Shown: one piece after another, positions 10,784-21,020 of the stretch
Layout: each line of letters starts with the position of its first letter
How positions within the stretch are numbered: the first letter of the stretch is position 1
Origin: Blastocladiella emersonii ATCC 22665
Taxonomy: Eukaryota; Blastocladiomycota; Blastocladiomycetes; Blastocladiales; Blastocladiaceae
Assembly: GCA_025594325.1 (NCBI GenBank)
Contig: JANHCV010000005.1
Coordinates: forward strand, 1,949,501 to 2,013,500
Direction of reading: 5' to 3'
DNA: 64,000 nucleotides
Position numbers and translations under genes: made by a program
Notes under the pieces: model-generated
Databases searched by the model: none
What the model was told of the DNA's origin: nothing
What the model saw: the letters and a program-made list of their open reading frames with translations, nothing else

Positions 10784-11029
10784 CCGTGTCAGCTCGCCGC
10801 TTCGAATCCGCCGGTCGACTTTGACAACGAGATCATGCAGTGTACGACGGGTGCAAGCGCGGTCGTGGTCTGCAGATTCACTCGGAAGCTGTTGCGCGAG
10901 ATCGGCAAGCTCGACCAGTCGTACCCGATGCCGCAGGTGGCGTGTGCCGGTCTCGATGTAGTCTTCCGGATACACAAGGACCAGGACTGCGTGGAAGTTC
11001 GCCTGCTCAAGCTGTTCGCCAAGCTCTAG
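10784..11029 (+). pseudogene. Tail fragment of a zinc-module paralogue, left junction
   Basis: The translation (CQLAASNPP ... IGKLDQSYPMPQV ... LLKLFAKL, stop at 11029) aligns with the last 80 or so residues of the second module of the 7647-9712 protein (HHLAAAGLP ... LIQLDKSYPKARV). No CCHC motif or credible start precedes it in frame, although the reading frame stays open back to 10484. The duplication border at 10930 lies inside it, so the last 99 nt are not shared with the right arm. Read as a truncated paralogue; an exon of a longer gene cannot be excluded. Confidence 0.55.
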
Positions 11030-12072
11030 CGGCGGCGTCACCGTTACGCGCGGTAGTCGGCGCGGCGCGACTGCCGAGGCGTACGACTCGTGCCGCGGTT
11101 GCCAGTTGTGCTCGTTGTTAGCATAACTCTCTACCATCATTCAGCATGAACGTTCCCACATACACTCAATCTTAGCGCACTAGTTCTTGCCATTCGTCCC
11201 GCTGACGTGAACAATCGTCTTGACTGCCCTACGCTGATGCTGTGATGGGTAGACTGGCCGCATGTCGATAGAGCGAAGAGGGACGACGTTTCTGTTGTGT
11301 TGGGTTTTACAGAGTCGGTCACTGCTCGCCTCGGCCGGGGTTGACGATTCGCTGGTGGGAGCTGGGCGCGAAGGGTACATTGCCCTGGTTGGACTGCTAC
11401 GTTTGACGGGTAGGAGTGGAGTCGTCAGACCGCAGCTTCTCGGTTCATGGCCGTGCGTGTGTCCAGGCCCCCGTTCGAGTCCCTTGCTTTCAAGCAAGGG
11501 CTTTGACATTGCTTCCATCATCATCAATGCGTGTGTGGTCTCTCCGCGCACGGACCATCAACCTGAAGACTCAATTTGGCCTCCCTCCTCCCTGTTGAGC
11601 TAACTACACTAACCTTTTATCATCAGAAACTCGGATTTGTTATCCCCTTTTCGGTGTGATATTCTCGGTTTCGCGGGCGAACGAGGCCACCGCGGGAGAC
11701 GATTGGTGGAGACGCGTCGCGAAAACGCGTGATCTGATCACGCGCCGTGTGCGAGACGCGTCGCGCCACAGTTCAATCAACTCGCCTGAATGCGGATGCC
11801 GCACGCGCTCAAAACGTTTCAGTGCCGTATGTATCAACCAGGTAGTGTATATACTGACTTGCGAGCCCATGGCTAAGCCCGGACTTGAGGTTTTCCCGGC
11901 CACAGAGTGCGTGGTTCAAGTGAACCCTCGCCAAAGCCCTCCTGTTGTCCAATTCGGCCTCGTTGACGCATTCAAGGACCGTGCTGGTGATCACCGTCGG
12001 GGGTAAGCCGGCCCGCGGTCATATAAAGAGGTGCGTGCGATGGTTCATGTATTGCCGTCAACGTGGCGACGA
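11030..12072. other. Spacer-edge non-coding stretch with palindromic element
   Basis: I see no gene in this stretch, which has several short unrelated open frames only. It contains copy 2 of the 57-bp element at 11709-11765. Confidence 0.5.
11709..11765 (+). repeat. 57-bp dispersed palindromic element, copy 2
   Basis: Same as copy 1 except that the palindrome centre is T instead of C (CGCGTGATC-T-GATCACGCG). Both 13-bp direct repeats are perfect. It lies 680 nt after the stop of the tail fragment, much as copy 1 lies 651 nt after the stop of the full gene. Confidence 0.9.
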
Positions 12073-14462
12073 CTAAAGTCTGCGCAGGAGCGAGAGCACC
12101 TCGTCCATGTCGTGCTATACGGAGCGTCGCAAGTCAGTCCCGAACGCAATTTCATCGCACGCCCCCGCGTCCGTACCTGGAGAATGTGTAGCGAGTACAG
12201 CGACGCGACAACGAGCTCGCGCAGCCCGTCGCCCGTCATGTCCGCGTGGTACATCGCGTGGACCGGGTACGCCATCTTCTTGACGGACACGAGCTGGTAT
12301 TGGTTGCTAATTGAGTCTACAGTGATCGGTTGGACAACGTCAGGTCTCTTTGCAAAGCCAGAGGGCAGAACCGTACCAAAGTCGTACATGAGCACGCGCT
12401 GGCCGTATGTTCCGAGCAAGAGCTGGTCGCGCTTGCCGTCCGTCCACCGCAAGCGTGCCACACACGCACATAGTACCGAGTCGAACTGGTCGCTGAGCAG
12501 CAGCGTGTGCGGCTCGACGGCGTCCCACCCGGATCCGTCGGCGCAAATGCCGCGGAAGACGAGAGCAGGCTCGGACGCGGCAACGATCAGCAGGTTGAGC
12601 TGCTCCCGAGTGTCCTCCTGCTCGGTGCCGCCCGGTTTGGTGACAAGGAACTCGATGGCGGTGATGGGCGTGTAGAAGAGCGGGTACTGGAATGTCCGTT
12701 GCCGCGAGCGATCTACTTGGCGGCCAGAGTCAATAACTCGAGGGACGAGGTCCGGTGCCGAGATTCGGCCGTACCAAACGTGTGCGTAACGGAGTCGCGG
12801 TGGTCGACCACGACCTGCAGCTCGCCCGAGCCGTAGCCCAGCGCCAGGTACCGCGCGTCACGGTGCTCAAACGTCGTGAGGTGCGTCAGCCTATTTTCGT
12901 TCGACAAAGTCAGCATGCGCTGAACATGTTCGCTCAAGGGTTGAGAACGTACGCCGATTGCTGAGGCACGAGGTCGGGGAAATGCGCCGCCGTCTCGACG
13001 GCCTGGAACTTGCGCGTTGACGGCACCTCGGCGTACAGGTGCAGCTCGCCGGCCGTGTCCGTGACGCAGATTGCCATGGGCTCGCGGCCCTCGTGGTGGA
13101 TCCTAACTCGGATCGAGTGTGAGCACCGAGGACGTATGAGGCGCCACACGAGAAGTCAACCGTACTCAATGTGTCCGACTTGCAGCGGCTCGTAGTCAAG
13201 CGGGATGATCTGGCAGTCACCGGCGAGGGCAAACAGTTTGCGCTCGAGGGTCGGCGCGTTGCTCGAGGCGCCGTAGATGTGAAGCGCATGTCGCGAGTTG
13301 CTGCTCTCATCGGGACCATCGGGACTCGCGCGGTTCTACAAAAAGTCAGAACACAGGAATCGGCGGTTCAAGCTACGCCAGAGCGTACCGTGATAACCGT
13401 GACAGCGACAATCACATTGGACACGCCCGTCCGAGACGGACCGCGCGCCGGCCTGACCTTGCCGGCGACCACGTCAGCAAAGTTGAACATGGAGTGGCGC
13501 TCAAACGCGTGCATCGCAAGCGCCGCTGCAGACTCGGTCTCGGCCAGCTGGCCAAGCGGGACCTCGACCGTGTTCCAGTACCCGCTGGCCGCCACGATAC
13601 CAAGCAGGTGGTTGTTGGAGCTGACCGAGAGGACGTGCAGGCGCTCCTCGCCGCTCGGCCCAGTTCCCGAGTCAGTCGCAGTCGAGGAAGTGCGCGAGAC
13701 GGACGGTTTGCCGCGAGTCGACGCGGATCGAGCGGGTACGTCCTGGGCAGCTGCATCCACAGCGCGAGCAGACTCGCGGGAAGCACCTGGTGCGGAAGCT
13801 GGACGCCGCTGTTGATCCGCCGCCGCGCCACCCGTAGCGACATCTTCAGGTGCGAGGGTCACGGCCGCATCAGCGACGGGTGCAGCAGTCGCCTGCCACA
13901 CAACGGTCGGGACACCTGTCGATGGTGCGGTGGCGGGGATCGGCGCCATGCTCGGAGTCGCTGTAGGCAGAAGGCTGCTAGTGGTAGAAGCTGTACCGCC
14001 CGCACCGAAAGCAGCTCCCGCGCTGGGCTCTTCGACAAGCGGGAGTGTGACGGCGACTGGCCGCGCTGCGAGCGACGCGCCGCTGCTCGCCGAGGATGGC
14101 GGCCCACCCGCAGCACCAGCAGCGGCGGCGGCGGCGGCTTCACGGGCAGCGTCGAACGGCACGACGGGCGAGACGTGGCACGAAATGGGCTGAAAAGATG
14201 GCGAGACAGCGGCGAGCGCCGCCGCGTCGGGCCCGCTCCCGCTCCCCACGCCCGACGTGTAGACGAAGGCCGGGTGCATGGGGGTGGCGGGCAGCACGGC
14301 GGGCGCGGCCGTGCGCAGGCCCGACGAGCCAAAGACGGTGGTCCGCGCGAAGCCGCCAAACCGCGCGACGTGGATCTCGTGCATCGGGAACGGGACCAGC
14401 CGCGGGAGGGCCGAGGCTGGCGGCGCATGGTCGCTGCCCGGGACATGTTCATTCGCTTCCAT
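12073..14462 (-). CDS. KPTN: Kaptin homologue (KICSTOR-type component)
   Basis: Seven exons (13389-14462, 13166-13335, 12970-13102, 12775-12919, 12377-12712, 12177-12316, 12073-12114) close in frame to 679 residues; six introns of 50-63 nt. Matches to Kaptin as I know it: VIVAVTVIT, then EPLQVGHIEI, SEPALVFRG, LLSDQFDSVLC (about 580), LLLGTYGQRVLMY and ADMTGDGLRELVVASLYSLHILQ near the C-terminus. Kaptin is a beta-propeller-like protein that in animals joins ITFG2, SZT2 and C12orf66 in KICSTOR, which brings GATOR1 to lysosomes for amino-acid control of TORC1. The protein exceeds human Kaptin because of an Ala/Ser/Pro-rich insertion at about residues 90-270. The intron at 12317-12376 is a multiple of three and is inferred from GTACGG...TAG plus family alignment. 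Confidence 0.85.
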
Positions 14463-14679
14463 TGTGACTCTATTGCATGGACTCGCGGTGCATTCGGGGT
14501 CGGCGCGATCTCGGCCTGCAGGGCGTCGGGTCGGCTGCGGTCTCACAACGACATGATCGCCACGTCGTCGGCGCGCGCGCTCGGGCGACGCCGAGGCCAA
14601 GACATGATGTAGTCAGTGTATATCTAAAGTATATGGTTGGTCGGTTTCACACGGAGAAGCCGAGCGGGACGGGAAGCGC

Positions 14680-17600
14680 CTAGCCGTGCTTGCGCGACGA
14701 CGACGACCGGCGGGCCTCGCCCGAGTGGTGCTTGAGCGGCGACCGGCCCGCGGCGCTGCCGACGTTGCTGCCGCCCACGGCCGACGTCAGCTCGGTGAGG
14801 ATCGCGTCCGTCTTGAGCTTGAGCTGCGACACGGCCTCGCTGAGGTTGTCGGCGGCAGGCTCGCCCGCGACCCCCGAGTCCGACTTTTGCTGCCTCTTGC
14901 CGTGCTGGCCAGCCGCCGGCGAGCCATATGCGGCAGCGGCCGCAGCGGCTGCCTCGCGGAGCTTGCGCTCGTGGCGGCGGTGGTGGTGCTCGCGCTCGCG
15001 GGCACGGTCGTGGGCGCGCGACCGGCCAGCGAGCCCGTCGGCGGACGACGTCGACGACGACGAGTGCTTGGCGGCGGCAGCCGTACTCGACGTCTTGGCC
15101 TGCTGCTCCTTCCACAGCTTCTTGCGCAGCTTGGCGATGGCGACCTGCTCGGACGCCCACAGCTCGAGGTGCGACGCCCGCGCCCCGCGCGCCTCGTTGG
15201 CCGCAATCGCGCGCGCCAGCTCGTCCTGCACAATGACCGGGTACCCCGCCCGCGCGGGCCCGTCGCCATCATCCCGCGAATCCGAGTCGCTGGCGGTGGC
15301 GCTCCGACTCGACAGCGAGCCATCATCCTCATCGTCGGTGCACGACCCACAGGACGCGGGGACGGGTCGGGGGCGGGACCGAGCGGCGGGGACGGGCGAC
15401 GACGGCTGAGCGTTGCGTGGGGCGCGGCGGCTGCTCTGCGGAGGCGCCTGCTGCTGCCGTTGCTGTTGCTCGTGCGACACGGCCGTACGCACCACGTTGA
15501 ACGTGTCCTGCGACCGCGGCGCCGCCACCTTGCTTGGCGATGAGGCGGGAGGACTAGTCGGGGACGTAGCGCGGGGGATGTTGCCACCCGCACGCGCCGC
15601 CTTGGCGGCCTCGCGCAGACGGTCCGCGTTCGAGCGGCGGGCGAGGCGGCGCTGGAGGTCGACGAGGCGGGCCTGCCGCTGCGGGTCTAGGACCGGGATC
15701 CCCGCCGCCGCCCCAGACCCGTCACCATTACCGCGACCGCCGCCGGCAGCTGCGCGCTCGGACTGCGGGGGCGCCGACGGGGCCACGGCAAACGGCAGCG
15801 ACGCGCACTCGGCGGCGAGCGACTCGACCTGGTCGCTCGTGTCGAGCGCGACGGGGAGCGTCCCCTCGACCAGCGTCCGCAGCTCGCTCAGCGTGCGCAG
15901 GCCCGCCGCGAGCCCGTTGAGGGATGCCGCCGCTTCCTCGGATGCGCTGAGTCCCGCCGCAGACTGCTGCGACTCGGCCGCCACGCGATTGGCAACGCGC
16001 AGGGCATCGAGCGCGGCCGATCGGACGGAGGCCCACGTCGCGGCGAGGTCCTTGGTCTCCTGCTGCACGGTCGCCACGCCGGCCACACCCATGTCAGCCG
16101 ACAGGTTGCCGATGTGGGCCAAGAACTCGGCGACGCCGGTGCGCGCGCGGTGAGTGTCCTCGATCGTGTCCGAGATGGCCTGGCTGGCCGAGCGGAGGAC
16201 GCCGCGGCCGCGCGCAATCGCGTCGCCGAGCCGCTGGATGCGGTCGCCCGACCACTCGTGGACGCACAGGCCGGCCGTGGCCTGCAGCTGCGCCTGCGCC
16301 CGGGCGAGCGCCGACGCCGACCGCTGGATCTCGGTGGTAAGCGGGGCGAGGCGCGAGCGCATGGACCCGACGGCGGCGAACGCGCTGGGCGAGCGCGCAA
16401 ACTGCGTCACGTCGATGCGGTCGAGCGTGGCGTGAATCTGCGCCGCGAGGTTGCGGCTCGACTGCACCGCGTCGGCGAGCGCCTGCACGAGCTGCCCCGC
16501 GGGCAGGATCGTCTCCTCGGCCGCAATCGACTCGAGCGTGTGCGCGAGGGCGAGGAGCGCCGTCTCGTCGGTCCACGCACCACCCCCCGCCGTCGTCGTG
16601 GGATTCGAGCCCGGGTTATTCGGGTCCGAGCCGGTGCCGCCATCGGGGCCGACTGGGCGGACGGGCGCCCGCAGGTGGGCCAGCGCGTCGTCGAGCTCGC
16701 CCATGACGCTGGCGCCCTCGGCCTGCGCGCACGACAGCTCGGTCAGCGACCGCACCGCGCGGCGCCACTGCGACCGGACGGCCTCGTCGAGCGAGAAGGC
16801 CGCGTGTGCGAGCAATAGGTTCGGGACCGTACCCGTAGTACCGTTACCCGACACGGCCTCGAGCGCAAAGGGCGTACACGACACGCACGAGTGGGTGAGG
16901 CGGCGCAGCGGTGCGAGGTGCCGCGGGTCGACGACGCCGACCTGGTACTTTTGCGTGTTCTCGACCTCGGCAATGTGCAGCGCGCCCGAGATCTGCGCCG
17001 AGTAGTAGTCGAGCAGCTGCGCGCACATGCCGCCCGCGTCCTGGCCCTCCTTGCTGGCGCGCTCGGCGAGGGTCTTGGCGATGATGAGGCGCGCGATGCG
17101 CTCGCCGAGCGCCACGTCCGGGCCCAGCGTCGCTGGCGCGTGGAAGTGTGCGAGCGCCGTGTACAGCAACGCCTTGCCCTGGAGCGCGGCCATCCAGCCG
17201 GCGGGGAAGCGGCCGTTCTGGGCGGACGACGACGATGACGACGAGGTGAGCGGCGCAAGGGCCCGGTGGATGGCCGCCGAGATGGCGCGACCGCCACCCG
17301 CCACCCCGCCGCCATGGTGGCCCGAGCCGCCGTGGTCCGAGAAGGCCGAAAATGACGCGCCGGAGGAGTACGACGACGACGACGAGGACGACGACTTGGA
17401 CGCGCGCAGGGCGAGCTCGTAGTGGTCGGCGGTCTGCGCGGCAATCTGCGAGGTGAGCGTGCTCGAGGCCGCGTCGAGGTTGGCCTTTTCGACAAAGCAC
17501 TCGTGCGCCTGGGCGAGCATGGTCTCGCTGAGGGCGTGCAGCGTCTGCTGGCTGAGGTCGGCCGCCTTGCCGAGCTTGAGGCGGAACCGCGGCGCGAGCA

Positions 17601-18702
17601 CGTCGCGGACGTAGGCAAAGACGCCGGCGGCACGCTGAAAGTGGCCCGCGGCGACCTTGATGCCGTCGGGCGTCCAGATGGGCTGGTTGGCGGCGAGCTG
17701 CGAGTAGAGCGCGCCGAGGTTGAAGAGGACCGCCGCCTTTTCGACCTGGATGCACCGCGCGGTGACGGCTACAAGTTCGCATGGTGTGAGCGGCTAGCCG
17801 GGCGGGTCGTGGGCAAGATGCTGGATGGACGGCATACCCTTCTTGTGCGGCGCAAAGGCGTCGAACCAGGTGAATGCGACGTCGACCTCGTCCGTGGCGA
17901 ACGGGAAGCGCTCCTCCATCCACAGCAGCAGCGCGTAGTACTCTTGGAGCCGGGCGAGGCCGCCGTCGGACCGCTCGGGCGCGCCGGCGTGGATGCGCAG
18001 CTGGTTCATGGCGTACCAGTGCGAGTCGAGCGGGAGCGCGCCAGGCCAGAAACCCGCCGCGGCGTGCGACAGCCCGGTCGCGTAGTTGTCCGAGGCAGTG
18101 GTAGCGCCCGGAGCCGACGACGGCGACGAGGAGGCCTCGCCGAGAATCTTGGGCAGGAGGGCATCGCGCAAGTTGAGAAAGTGCTGCTGCTGTTGCTGCT
18201 GAGGCGCGGGAGATGACGGCGGCGAACGGTTGACGGTTGCCGCGATGGCGTTCGGGTCCGAGGCGACAACACCGCCCGCCGGGCCCGCAAACACGCTCTG
18301 CGCGTCGACGGCCGAGCTCGTGCCCGCCGCACTCGCGGGTGGCCAGGCCGCTGGGTGGTGCGGTGGAGGAGGGCTCACGACAGCGGCAGCGACCGACGAC
18401 ACGGCACCCGCGACGCCCTTGCCGAGGCCGAGCAGCTTGTTGACGGGGAGCGCGGCGAGCGACCGGCGGGCGGCAGCCGAGGTGGTCGGGACGAGCGGCT
18501 CAAAGTTGCGCTTGGCGGGGACGACGAGGAACGACGAGGTCGCTGCCCCGCCCGCGGCAGAAGCTCCACCACCACCACGGCGGTGCGGGCTGCTGCGCGA
18601 TCCGTCGCTGCCGAGGAGCCCCGCGGCCGATCCGGCGTCCCGGTTGAGCGCCGTCTGCGTGAACGTCTGCCAAAAGTTGCTCACGTCCGCCGACGTCGTC
18701 AT
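14680..18702 (-). CDS. BRO1-domain protein (ALIX/Bro1/Rim20 family)
   Basis: Exons 17838-18702 and 14680-17768 with a GTATG...TAG intron of 69 nt give 1317 residues. The N-terminal half has BRO1-domain hallmarks: YALLLWMEERFPF, DVAFTWFDAF and, just after the intron, VEKAAVLFNLGALYSQLAA. A long helical region follows (V-domain position), then a Pro/Ser/Arg-rich tail with poly-Ser and poly-Gln runs. BRO1 proteins bind ESCRT-III (Snf7/CHMP4) and act in endosomal sorting, or in fungal pH signalling (Rim20/PalA). The tail is low-complexity, so I cannot say which subfamily this is. It is on the same strand as, and upstream of, Kaptin, with a 217-nt gap. Confidence 0.8.
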
Positions 18703-18981
18703 GGTCGGTCGGTCGTTTTGCGGTGTAGGCGGATCCGGCGTATGTCGCTCGACTCGATGCGTAGAGATAGATGGATGGATGCGTCTAGCGTTTCTTGGGA
18801 GGAGGAGTGCAAGATCAGAGCGTATCTTGAGAGGGGGAGAGAGAAACGCGTCGGCGCGTGCTCACGTGCGCCTGAGGCACGCGTTTCGCCTCGCCTCCCC
18901 TTGAGCCTCCCCTTCCCGCATCGCCCCCGGTGCACCACCAAGCCAGTCCAAAAATGAATGAATGTATACCCCAGCCAGCAT

Positions 18982-20649
18982 TCACGCATCATAGTCGCGC
19001 GCCTCGAACCGGTCCAGCGAGTACTCGGTCGCCGTGACGCGGTTCCCGCCAAAGAAGCGGCCGTGCATGACGCCCTGGCACGCCTCGCGCTCGGCCACGC
19101 TCGCAAACTTGACGAACACGCGCACGCCCGTCTCGTTGGGCAGCGCCGTGTTGACGTGCACGACCAGCAGCTGCACCGCCCCGTGCCGCGCGCACTCCTC
19201 CTCGACGTCCACCTTGAGGTCCTCGTCCACCTCGTGCGGCTGCACCATGTTGCACAGCAGCAGCACGGGCGACGGCGCCTCGGCCTCGAACTTGGGCAGC
19301 GCCGGGCGCGGGCCCGGGTACAGCGGCGGCGGGACCACGCGCGGCCGCGGGAACCGCGACAGGCCCTGCATGCCCTCGGGGAACGGGCCGCCGACCAGCG
19401 TCGGGGTCACGAGCAGCCGCTCGCCGCCAATCTCGACCTGGTCGAGGGTCTGCACCGCGCGGTTGGCCGCGAGGGCCGTCTCGTACTCGACATAGCCGTA
19501 CGACTTGTGGCGGAACGTGGTCGTGTCGGGCTGTTTGGGGTATGGGGTGAGCGGGGATGAACTCGGGTGGTCAGTGTCAGTCCAAGCGGGATCGCGGGAA
19601 TCGCAGAGCACACGTACGCAGAGCGAGAACTGGGTAATGGTCCCGAACGGGGCAAACAGCTCGCGCATCTCGTCCTCGGCCAGCAGGTCGTGCACGTTGG
19701 CAAAGTAGACGCGGGTCGGGAACCGCGGCGGAAAGTGGCGCCAAATGTCGTCCGTGTACGCGTTGGTGTACTTGACCTTGATGTTGCGGCCGTCGAGCTC
19801 GGCGCCGTCGAGCAGGCGCACCGCGGCGGCGGCGGCCTCGGGCGCGTCGTACTCGAGAAAGCACCAGCCCTTGTGCGTGTTGAGGTCCGGGTCGCGCGTC
19901 ATGGACAGCTCCTTGATGAAGCCGACCTTGGAGAAGAGGCCGCGGATGGTCGCCTCGGTGGCGGCGGTCGAGATGTTGCCCGTGTAGATACGGTTGATGG
20001 TGCGGTTGATGACGGGCGTCACCAGGGCGGCGGGCTTGCGCTCGATGCGGATTGGCGCGGTGGTGGCGGCGGAGGAGCGGTACCGAGACCGAGTGCGGCT
20101 GCGGCTGCGGCTCCGACTCTGGCTGGGACTGCGACTGGGGCTCCGGCGGCGGCTGCGGCCCGCGGGACTGCGCGAGCGCCGGTACGCGCTGCTGCGGGAC
20201 CGGCCGCCGCGGGAGCGGGAGCGGGAGCGGGACCGCGATCGAGAGTGCGACCGACGGCGCGCGTTCCGCGACCGGGACCGCGACCGCGAGGGGGACCGGG
20301 ACGGGGAGCGCGGCGATCGCGACCGCGCGCGCCGGCTGCGGCGGGACCGGCTCGGCGAGCGGCTGCCTGCGCTCGGGCTGCGGGCCCGGCTGCCGCCGTC
20401 TCGCCGCCGCGACTTCTCGCGCCCGCGGCTGGGTTCCCGCCGGTCGCGCGAGTCGGCGCGGCGGTCGGACGGCTCGCCGTTGGCGCCACCCTGCGAGTCG
20501 TCCGGCGGGTGGTGGTCGTCGGGCCGCGCCGCGCCCTGCGCCTCGAAGAGCGTGGTGACGAGGGCGGCGTAGTCGCGGGCGGCCTTGAGGCGGTTGGCCT
20601 GGTCGTCGGTGAGGAAGGGGGCCGCAGCAGCCGTTGCAGCGAGTTCCAT
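18982..20649 (-). CDS. PUF60: PUF60-like splicing factor with N-terminal RS domain
   Basis: Exons 19618-20649 and 19531-boundary 18982-19530 (intron 19531-19617, in frame) give 526 residues. Residues about 60-185 are a dense Arg/Ser domain. RRM1 follows (NRIYTGNIS ... GWCFLEY ... GRNIKV), then RRM2 (TRVYFANVH ... HKSYGYVEYE) and a C-terminal U2AF-homology motif (LLLCNMVQPHEVDEDL ... ECARHGAV ... GRFFGGNRV). The RRM and UHM sequences fit PUF60 better than U2AF65; both bind polypyrimidine tracts at 3' splice sites. The RS domain is a U2AF-like feature, making the architecture a mix. The intron lies in RRM2. Confidence 0.85.
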   Translation of the reverse strand: MELAATAAAAPFLTDDQANRLKAARDYAALVTTLFEAQGAARPDDHHPPDDSQGGANGEPSDRRADSRDRREPSRGREKSRRRDGGSRARSPSAGSRSPSRSRRSRRARSRSPRSPSRSPSRSRSRSRNARRRSHSRSRSRSRSRSRGGRSRSSAYRRSRSPAGRSRRRSPSRSPSQSRSRSRSRTRSRYRSSAATTAPIRIERKPAALVTPVINRTINRIYTGNISTAATEATIRGLFSKVGFIKELSMTRDPDLNTHKGWCFLEYDAPEAAAAAVRLLDGAELDGRNIKVKYTNAYTDDIWRHFPPRFPTRVYFANVHDLLAEDEMRELFAPFGTITQFSLCVRVLCDSRDPAWTDTDHPSSSPLTPYPKQPDTTTFRHKSYGYVEYETALAANRAVQTLDQVEIGGERLLVTPTLVGGPFPEGMQGLSRFPRPRVVPPPLYPGPRPALPKFEAEAPSPVLLLCNMVQPHEVDEDLKVDVEEECARHGAVQLLVVHVNTALPNETGVRVFVKFASVAEREACQGVMHGRFFGGNRVTATEYSLDRFEARDYDA

Positions 20650-21020
20650 GGGGTTATTGAGTGTTCAAGAATGATGAGGGAAAGATCAAACGAAGCGAGC
20701 AAAGACGACATCGAAATCGAATCGCAACGGACTCGACAGCTTCGTCACGCGACCACGCGGAAGGTGAAACGAGACGCGTCGGCGGTCGCGCTTTTGTTTT
20801 CGCGCGATCGCGTCGCGGCGGGAGATGTCCGGTCGTGATACGCCGGAATATCACCAGTGTCCCCCGCCCGCCCTGTCCCAAAATGACATGATGAAACAGC
20901 CCGATGGGGGGCAATGCTGCCTTGCCCGCCTGCCCCCGCTGGCTCTTGATGAAGCAAGCGACCCCTCTCCCTCACCTCACCTTACCTCACCCTTGACCCG
21001 GTCAAGTACCAGCCACCGAA
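20650..21020. promoter_or_regulatory. Divergent promoter between PUF60-like and kinase genes
   Basis: These 371 nt hold no gene. GAGACGCGTCGGCG lies at 20771, about 120 nt upstream of the PUF60 ATG, followed by further CG-rich GCGATCGCGTCGCGG. This matches the ACGCGT theme of other promoters in the window. Confidence 0.4.

Larger units (their letters stand above)
1..10930. repeat. Left arm of large inverted duplication (outer end not visible)
   Basis: This segment is the reverse complement of 28074-39024. Position x pairs with 39025-x up to the 7.7-kb minisatellite and with 39004-x beyond it, because the left minisatellite has one 21-bp unit fewer. Base 1 already pairs with 39024, so the arm runs out of the window on the left. 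Coding translations are identical apart from three substitutions at 5798, 5829 and 5983. Identity ends after 10930: the next bases still align to a diverged paralogue but with many mismatches. It carries copies of P450, GH19-like, unknown, ABCG, NDUFAF5 and zinc-module genes. A folded or collapsed assembly is the main alternative to a real duplication. Confidence 0.95.

Noticed and set aside
11455-11500. tRNA-like T-loop (CCGTTCGAGTCCC)
   Set aside because: The flanking bases do not form a 5-bp T stem, and no anticodon or acceptor arm can be paired upstream.
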